This document shows positions 56,910 to 64,000 of a DNA stretch of 64,000 nt, piece after piece; position 1 is the first letter of the stretch; each line of letters starts with the position of its first letter. This stretch comes from Phoronis australis (lineage: Eukaryota; Phoronida; Phoronidae), in assembly GCA_002633005.1 (NCBI GenBank), contig NMRA01000134.1, forward strand, positions 224,204 through 288,203, in the 5' to 3' direction. A program made the position numbers and the translations under genes. The notes beneath the pieces were generated by a model, which worked only from the letters and a program-made list of their open reading frames with translations, was not told the DNA's origin and did not search any database.

Positions 56910-59755
56910 ATGCTAAAGCAGCTTGAATGAAAAGTGGTATCACATGGAAAGTTGATTACCGTCGACAACGCCAACTGGATATCATGTTGAGTCCATTTGC
57001 AAGGAGTGGAAACAACATTGCTGTCGTGTTCATGAACTTAGCTCATCACTTAGGAAGATAGACACACGTAACGGGGCGGTACTAGACCATGCAAGGCTAC
57101 CCTCTTCTTCGAACTCGGCGCCGGGACTAGCCTGCAAGTGGTTCCCGGCCTAAACGCAAGATCGCAGGGCAGGCACCTGCTTTGGAAGGAAACTGGACTC
57201 GATTTTGTAACATATTTATTGGGGCGGTGGCTTTGTAGAGATATCATAGCTAGGTGCGAATTAAGTGAGAACAGCCAATCGTAGTTGAATAATGTCGAGG
57301 GACTGTGGAGGAGTCCACTGGCATAGCGTGGGGGCAGAGGGGCAGCAATTGTCCACGGGCGCCAACAGAAGTGTTGCGCCGTCAAACCACCAAAACTAAA
57401 AAGTTGTTATGGTTTTCTTGGCTTTTACGGGCGAAAAAATGTTAGGGCACACTGCTCTCCACACAAGCGGGTTGAAGGCAAGGGCATTCAGGCGTAGCCT
57501 TGAGGAGCACAAGAAGGCTGTGTTCCCCTAGCTCAGTGTAAAGAAAAGTCCACCACCTCCCCCCAGTCACAACTTTACAATTTTGCGTTTGGCCCCTTGT
57601 TCACTTCAAAGTGTCCACAGGATACCACTCATTTCTGCGCTCCCCACCCCCCTCCCACCGGTCACCAACAATTACGCTTTTGCTCCATCCGACCCTTGAT
57701 TTCTGGCTACGCCTGTGGGGAGCAAGGGACTCGTCCCACTCCTTCTGGACAGGACCAAAGATACCTTTTTACAGTTAACGTGAACACAGTTCCTTCGAAA
57801 AGTGTGATTGTGGCCCGCTTGCGACATCCTAGATTGGCCATTGTCTCCGGACGCTACAGTTTCTCCTCACAGTTGCCATTAGCTTCGCCAATGTGGTCGT
57901 AGCTTAACCGCCAGTAGCCTAGTTGTCTGTCTACTCGGGGAAGTCATAGACGGCTTACATGTTTTCAGATCGCTGTAGTGGGGGAGGCGTTTTCCCTAAC
58001 CATTTGAATGGGGAAAGACAGCTTCTAGGGGTTCTCTTTTGTAATTTTCCGAAAAACTGTGCGAGATTTCTGCTCTTTTGTAGTCAAATACTGCAGCATA
58101 TCAACGTTCTTCAAAAAACTATTGCAATCCACAAACACGAATCTCTGAGAAGCACCTGCTGATCTGGACTCAATGCGTGAACACGTCATTGGTGAACAGG
58201 GTGTTCTATGTGAAAGTTATCTTCAAGACGGACTGAGGGTGGCGGAAGAATGGACAGATACCACAGAGCGACGTGTGAGGCGAAAGTGAAACTATTGAGG
58301 ACGCTGCAGATGTGGGTCTGGCAAATGAGCATCAAGAACCCACGCAGTAACTGGATTCAAGCACTGAACTTTCATTTCAGCTTCCTATTGGACCTCCATT
58401 CACTGATGTTTGGCCGCTTGAAATCAAATATTCTGCTGCAACGTTGTGTCGATTTTGGTGCCGCATTTAAAGGGGAGTTCAACGGCAACTTCATGAAGAA
58501 ATGCTTTTTAAGAAACGAAAGCACACAAAAATTGCATCCTCACTAGAAATGTTTGTCATGGCCACCATACATTATGGAAAGGATTAATTGTTTCCAAACC
58601 TGAGAACGGCGTTGCAGATGTTGTTGACCATGCCTGTGTTAACAACTTGTGAGATAGTTGAAAGTTACCCAAGGTTAACGATATGTCGAGATCGTCCGAC
58701 AATCCTTGCCTTTCTATCAGCTGAGAAATAGGCACATCATTGATAAATTCGCAGAGCGAAAGGCTCGTAAAGAGACTTTTGAGCATTATAACAGAGATAT
58801 GGACCGCTCAGTATACGTTTTTTTTCATTTTTGTGAACTTTGTTAATGTATCCGGAAAACAGTGTTCATATAGGCCTATTTTTTACTAAAACTTCTTTCT
58901 TTAATTTGGGAAAGATATACAAGGGGCGTGTTGTGGTATTGATGCCCTGGGGCGCCAAAAAGTCTCCGTACTCCAGTGGAAGAATCTGATGGCTAGTCGA
59001 GTAACATCGTCGAGCAGTCATCGCACAACGGAGGTCTTCATACTTTGTTTTAGCTTATCTTAGGACAGGAGTATCAGTTTTCGTAAACTAATTAATACGT
59101 TTACTCTGCAAATGCACTACCTTTATACGTTAACCAGTTTTAATGACTAAATAGGTAGAAAACAAGCAGTTCATCAGCCTTTTTAAATTAGTTGTTTTTG
59201 TTACTTCTGTAGAAAAGTGGTTTGTCTATGGAGAAGTATATCAAGGTAAAATCGGCGACCTCGGGAGTGCTGCATACAGGACTTCTTATAACAACTGTGG
59301 ATTCCTTAAAACAATTAGTCCAAGCCGGAAGAAGTAAGTGTATTTTATCTTTGGCATACTTGGAAGGGAAGGAGGTTTGCCCTCACAATGACGTATAGTG
59401 TATCTTGCAGCCTCATTACCAACTTCTTTTTTTTCAAGCTTCTTTTGCTCGGGCGTGGTTTTAAAAAAGACGCGAAAACAAAAAGTCGGTTGAAATCGGT
59501 TAGTAAAACAACAGGTGGATTTGTGTGCTTTTTTAAGGGGCGTAAATGCCACTCGTGAGAAGGTAATTGGAAAATACAATTAAAGGGAAAGTCAGCATTT
59601 TTGCGTTACTTTTCCTAAAAACACAAATTCACTGTTATCCAACTGACATCTTTCTGTTTGTAGTGTTGTTTCTCCGGTCCTAATTAACGTGTGTAAAAAT
59701 TGGGAGGCGACGCAATTGGCTCAACTATTGTACTCCGTGTACATAACTCAGTTTT
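56910..59755. other. No gene accepted
   Basis: Frames of 98-111 residues exist (57050-57385 minus, 57597-57902 plus, 58250-58546 plus), none with a domain or clear splice sites. The GC-richer stretch at 57.1-57.9 kb could hold regulatory or exon sequence I cannot resolve. Confidence 0.35.
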
Positions 59756-59994
59756 GTACTCTAACGCTGAGGACCAATAACTGGGTACCAAAATACACCA
59801 CGGGTATTCTTAGACCTTCAGCTTCTATTCCTCTCAAAACTAACTCCAACACTGAGGACAGATAACTTTGTACCACGATACATCACGGGTATTCTCGAAC
59901 CTTTAGGTTGCATTCCTCTCAAAACTAACTCCAACATTGAAGACAGACAACTGAGTGCCAAGGTACACCACGGGTAAGCTTGGACCTTCGTCTT
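59756..59994. repeat. 85-bp minisatellite, left part
   Basis: Units beginning CTAACTCCAACACTGAGGAC and containing TACCA.GATACATCACGGG and ATTCCTCTCAAAA, near 59761, 59839 and 59924. Interrupted at 59994. Confidence 0.9.
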
Positions 59995-61484
59995 TACTAG
60001 ACTTACCTGAATTACCTTCTGTGAGTGGGTTCATAGATGTTGAGCATAAGTCCTTTCCTCGTAGGTACACCCACTGAGGATAAGCTGACGATTATTAGAC
60101 GTGACGTTTCCCGTAATGGGAGGATTTGTGAAGTTTTGTCACAGGACCTTTCCGGTGGCTGGAATTGGACTGACCAAAGGGAACCTCTAGTGGCAGAAGG
60201 CGAAAGCCTTCGCTATATTCGCCGTGCTTTTCCGTTGTGCGAAACACAATATTGCGGTGTCCAAGCAGCTTGACGTCAGGCTCGTAAAGCTTCAGTGGCA
60301 GTATTATCACAGTCTGGCTGCAGAGTTGGTCCCCTTGCTCATTCGCAACAGCATGGCCTGGGACATAGGTACAATACACGTTGGAGTGGGCAGTGCTCCC
60401 GAAAGATGAGCCAGCTGGATAGGAGCAGCCCAGAGTGGATCCTAGTCAGCACAGCCATCTAGTCAGTGGTGAAGATGATCGTCGTCGCATAAGGGCGCAG
60501 CTCAGGGAGGCGCCGGAGGGTTTTTTGGACTGCCTCGAACTCCATACGCGTGTTGTTCGTTTAGATGCCATGGCAACCACGTCCTTCTACAAGTGTCAGA
60601 TCATTCTGATGGAGCCATCGGAGGCCACTGTCAAGGCATCATCCTCTCCTAGCCCCCAGAACATTTGGCGACACATTTGTACACTCTCTGCTGAAGACTG
60701 CAACAACTGGTGGCTCTTCCCATGGTCCTCCAATTGAAGCCACGCTGGTGAGTCGACAATTCGGTGCTGACCGGCCGTGGTGACAGTAGTAGCTGCTGCG
60801 GCAGATACCATGAGTACCTGGACAATCTCCGTCGCACCAAAGTTGTGGAAGGGCGCGGACGCAAGTTCCTAAGGGGTGCTGTTGCCTATGCGGTAATCTC
60901 TTTAAACCCTTTTTCATGATGACTGGATGGAGAGGTGGTCCTTAGCTTGGATGAATTTTCTTGCGACAATTGTCTGCTCTAGGGCTTGGTGATCCGCGGT
61001 GCAAGGTACGCCTACCAGATGACGCAATGCAGCTGCTGGTGTTGACCTGGGACAACCAGTAATGATACGGAGGTCCTTGTTCTGCAGCCGTTCAAGTTCA
61101 CCAAGTTGGTTTTGGCTAAGGTGGATCATGAGAGGGTCGTAATCTACCACCGACAATGTGAGGCTCTTGAATAGCATTACCAAGTAACGCTCATCTGCCT
61201 CTCTGCTGGCTACGGTACGAAGAGCATGAATCCCTCTACTGGCTCCAGTGATGACCTTGTTCACGTGCTCAGTAAAATTGAGCTGACGGTCGAGGAAAAC
61301 ACCCAGGTGTCTGAGTGTCTCAGACGACACAATTGGAACGTCATCGTAGACAGGGCGAGGGAATCTAATCTTTACCCTAAGACGTCCAGATGTCCAGGGT
61401 GCACAGCAAAGCCTTGCACTTCTCACAATTACAACTTGTGCCGTTGCTGGATCAGTAGTTCTTGATATCGGTAAACATTGGCTG
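59995..61484 (-). mobile_element. 5'-truncated LINE inserted in the minisatellite
   Basis: 1490 bp bounded by TTCGTCTT on both sides (59987-59994 and 61485-61492). Read on the minus strand it starts within the reverse-transcriptase end (see the pseudogene entry) and continues with about 0.9 kb of 3' untranslated sequence. There is no long A tail, which excludes L1-type and fits CR1-, Jockey- or I-like groups with other 3' ends. Confidence 0.75.
60914..61479 (-). pseudogene. LINE reverse-transcriptase C-terminal part
   Basis: The frame reads ETLRHLGVFLDRQLNFTEHV, then GIHALRTVASREADERYL, LFKSLTLSVVDYDPL and LERLQNKDLRIITGCPRSTP. This is the thumb and following region of non-LTR reverse transcriptases of the Jockey/I/R1-like kind. 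The catalytic F/YADD block lies upstream and is missing through 5' truncation. The frame is unbroken from 61479 to 60914, so the insertion is not very old. The apparent N-terminus in the longer open frame is minisatellite. Confidence 0.75.
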
Positions 61485-61735
61485 TTCGTCTTGTATTCCT
61501 TCGCATGACTAACTCCAACACCGACGATTGACAACTGGGTACCACGATACATCACGGGTACTCTTAGACCTTCAGACTGTATTCCTCACGAACTAACTCC
61601 AACATTGACGACTGACACCTGAGTACCAAGATACATCACGGGTATTCTTGAACCTTCAGCTTGTATTCCTCTCACAACTAACTCCATCACTGAGTACTGA
61701 TTAACTAACTCCAACAGTGAGGACTGATATTCTCA
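61485..61735. repeat. 85-bp minisatellite, right part
   Basis: Continuation of the left part, with units near 61507, 61590, 61677 and a short one near 61704. Confidence 0.9.
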
Positions 61736-61903
61736 CAACAAACTGCAACGAATAGCTCTTTCTATGTCTTCTTTTGCCATGTAGTAGGCCCTATTCCAAA
61801 ATAGTTAAATTTGAAAATGGTGACAAGTTCCAACATTCAACATAAAACGTGCATTGTTATTACTGCCTCGTGTAACAAGTCCTCACTGTGCTCCATGTTG
61901 CAG

Positions 61904-62202
61904 ATGTGGAACCGTTTTATGAGACCTTGCTGGGACTCTACGCCCTCATGATCATCATCCAGCTGTTGGGCTTACTAGGCCTGGCTTATCTCACCATTGA
62001 AAATTTCAAGACGGAGAGATCCCAAATATTCTGCCACAGGCTCAACAACGCCATTGCATTCGCCGCTTCGGCTCTGCTTATCCTAGGTACCATCACATCA
62101 GCCTTGAAAAACGGCCAAGGATCGGCTTCTTTCAGTAAAATTCTTGAAATAGTGCAGAACATCACAGGGAATTACGGGCACTTGGAAAACATTGTGCGTT
62201 GA
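61904..62202 (+). CDS. Membrane protein, terminal exon
   Basis: An acceptor (CTCCATGTTGCAG) is followed by 2 nt and 98 codons to a TGA. The frame begins VEPFYETLLGLYALMIIIQL. It has two hydrophobic helices, roughly LLGLYALMII..LAYLTI and AIAFAASALLILGTITSAL, separated by a charged, His/Cys-containing loop (FKTERSQIFCHRLNN), and a short polar tail with one NIT glycosylation-type site. An AATAAA 22 bp after the stop marks the 3' end. Upstream exons were not found and lie beyond the minisatellite. The fold suggests a small multi-pass membrane protein; the family is not recognised. Confidence 0.6.
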
Positions 62203-62224
62203 TTAACATTGTTGGAAAATGAAT

Positions 62225-62230
62225 AATAAA
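62225..62230 (+). terminator. AATAAA polyadenylation signal
   Basis: Canonical hexamer 22 bp after the membrane-protein stop codon. Confidence 0.65.
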
Positions 62231-62480
62231 TATATTTACTATTTATTCAGCCCACGTTGTCTTTAAAAAATTTCTAATAGAAAACACTTGGTGGGTGTAG
62301 ACATCTGTCGTGCGATAGACTAATGAACTCAGTGTTGTCGACTTGTCATTATGTGATATTCAACGAATTCCCGGATGCTCCATTGAGAGGGTAGTTTCTA
62401 GGGAATAACTGAAAAAAGTCACGGATCTCCACGAAACGTTCAGAATGCGTCGTCGAACCCTGTTGATTTCTGGTGAAACT

Positions 62481-62670
62481 AGTAAAACTAATACTACGAG
62501 CGTCGGTACTAAAATATAGTAAAATATCCCCACGTTCCGAACGATGCGCTCTTTGTCAAGGGTATGCTACAGACAAACACACCCTTGACAAAGAGCGCAT
62601 CGTTCGGAACGTGGGGATATTTTAATATATTTTAGTACCGATGATCGTCGTTTTAGTTTTACTATTTTAT
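62481..62670. repeat. Long fold-back hairpin
   Basis: 62521-62563 and 62581-62623 are exact inverted copies (43 bp) around a 17-nt loop. With one mismatch the stem extends to 62503 and about 62641, and the outer sequence (AGTAAAACTA on both arms) is still similar. Either a fold-back MITE or a hairpin-RNA locus. Confidence 0.9.
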
Positions 62671-62711
62671 ATTCTTATCCGTCGGTAAATGCACGGCATA
62701 CCAACACCTAT

Positions 62712-62900
62712 TTGATTTCAGGTAAAATTGACAAGCGACAGACTTCGATATTTTTAAAATCATTGAGAATTGATGGGATTGACGTCATTTTCTACCTTCT
62801 GACCTTAATTGGAAGACCCTGCATACTGAGCATGCTGAAGCTTGACTTACCTGTAAACGAAATTCGCCGATTTCATTTGCGTCAACGAAAATATAAATGA
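62712..62900 (+). CDS. Doubtful 62-residue frame
   Basis: Preceded by ATTTGATTTCAG. It reads GKIDKRQTSIFLKSLRIDG and ends in a basic HLRQRKYK. No domain; may be chance. Confidence 0.15.
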   Translation: MISGKIDKRQTSIFLKSLRIDGIDVIFYLLTLIGRPCILSMLKLDLPVNEIRRFHLRQRKYK

Positions 62901-63285
62901 CAATTTTAAGATCATAGATGGTATTTCGTTTAGTAAATTAAAAAAGGTATTTTCTCTGGTAAAGCTGACAAAAAACGAAAAAAAGAATTAGATATTAAAA
63001 ATGTACTTATCTTGATAGAACTGAACTGATACCAAGAAGATTATGCAAATTCCCACCAGTTAACACTTGAAAAAATCGGCGGTTGTATGGAGAATGGCCA
63101 GCCCTGAAATTTGACATAGGCAATGACAGATAGCAATATCCCTCGTAGAAGCTCTGGGCAACAACTTGCCAAAATAATGGCTCACAAGATGTAGTTGACG
63201 ACACTAATATAGACCGACTGCAGTGCTGTAGTGGTAAAATTAGAGGTAAGTAGGCGCCCAAAGCCCACGGTATCACCTTGAGCAC

Positions 63286-63371
63286 TGAACGTAACTTACG
63301 GTGCGTAGGCTCTACGTTCAAATGCCAAAAGGTGGTTGGCTGCGCCTACGTGCGCCTACGCCCCACTACAG
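63286..63371. repeat. GCGCCTACG repeat, copy 2
   Basis: GTAACTTACGGTGCGTAGGC through TGCGCCTACGTGCGCCTACG to CCCCACTACAGCA. Same orientation as the copy ending at 15775. Confidence 0.75.
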
Positions 63372-64000
63372 CACTGATCGACAGTCCAGAATGCTTAGGA
63401 GAAGTGAACGGAGGAGGTATCAACGTTTGAGCACATGAGTACTTAGAACGTACTCCAAGAAAGTGTCCCGGGTGTATACAGGTAGTCTCCACTCTGGGTG
63501 TGGCCCTTTGAGACCTTACAAGGGGGCCAGAATTGAGTTAGATTAGTTATTCGAGGTATCGCCCAAAACTGATTTAGAATCAACAATCGTGCCACACGGA
63601 GCATTAAATTGCACTATAAAAAAGTCTCGCCAGAAACCCAAAAATAACTGCCTAGAATTGAGCTAGGTCAAACAATCGACAAAAAACAACAATTCCATAG
63701 ATGTGATTCAGTACTTGTCGTTGGTCACTAAATGGCCTATGACAGTTAAAATGTCTGAGATGAGCTCAACAGAAGCCCCGAAACGGCCACCCATGCCCAT
63801 GGAAAGATGTTGAGCTGTTTTGCTAGATTAGGATTTCGAGAAACCGGAAGCACCAAAAAAAGACTCATTCAAAATCGAGCGAGTAAAGATTCGTGAACCT
63901 ATTACAAAAGAGTCTCAACACTAACACTTAAACAACAGGAACTTGAAATTACAAGAAATGTAACATAACAACTAAAAGCTTCTTTTGATTGTACGATGAA
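63372..64000. other. No gene seen
   Basis: AT-rich DNA to the window end. Confidence 0.4.

Noticed and set aside
57050-57385. 111-residue minus-strand frame
   Set aside because: Pro/Ser-rich translation of a GC-richer stretch without start context, domain or splice support.
60037-60737. Plus-strand frames of 61-100 residues
   Set aside because: They are antisense to the 3' part of the LINE insertion bounded by TTCGTCTT.
1-64000. CRISPR arrays or bacterial operons
   Set aside because: The repeats are minisatellites or transposon parts, and coding is intron-bearing; nothing prokaryotic is present.

Overview
The window looks like nuclear DNA of an invertebrate metazoan. It is AT-rich, the few real coding pieces are short exons bounded by GT-AG splice signals, and most recognisable sequence is mobile-element debris. 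The mix of C2H2 fingers, TTAA elements with a THAP domain, Ty3/gypsy, Penelope-like and several LINE lineages suits a marine deuterostome or lophotrochozoan, but I cannot fix the phylum. No complete long gene is present, so the exons are called from reading frame plus splice signals and the gene joins are tentative.

Layout. 0-2.4 kb: last exon of a six-finger C2H2 protein. 2.4-4.0 kb: first of three 1.6-1.7 kb TTAA/THAP elements (others at 45.3-47.0 and 49.2-50.9 kb). 4.8-7.45 kb: dispersed AT-rich repeat copies and a GC-rich repeat block. 7.56-7.88 kb: TATA box and first exon of a small secreted Trp/Pro-rich peptide. 8.6-11.95 kb: a 3.3 kb DNA transposon with inverted repeats and a 5-bp target duplication; inside it a one-N join is flanked by a 326-bp duplication that is probably an assembly artefact. 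12.2-14.5 kb: more repeats, a short block of CTCF-like boxes and a 634-bp MITE. 14.5-24 kb: mostly unremarkable AT-rich DNA with repeats. 24-29.2 kb: exons of one or two unidentified minus-strand genes, with an L1-type LINE piece and a promoter carrying a YY1-like site. 31.5 kb: Penelope GIY-YIG remnant. 32.1-33.9 kb: an array of about 147-bp units, each carrying a CTCF-like box. 39.6-45.1 kb: decayed gypsy integrase and gag on the minus strand, separated by a 3.5 kb segment with inverted ends that carries a small secreted-protein gene with a one-base frame break. 51.7-55.1 kb: LINE fragment, an unidentified terminal exon and a 58-residue two-exon gene. 55.7-56.9 kb: an inverted-repeat element with another nested in it. 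59.8-61.7 kb: an 85-bp minisatellite split by a LINE copy. 61.9-62.2 kb: last exon of a two-helix membrane protein. 62.5 kb: a long near-perfect hairpin.

The genes do not form a pathway. The most notable signals are the CTCF-like array, the THAP-bearing TTAA elements, the two small secreted-protein genes, the transposon with mirrored subterminal repeats and the hairpin.
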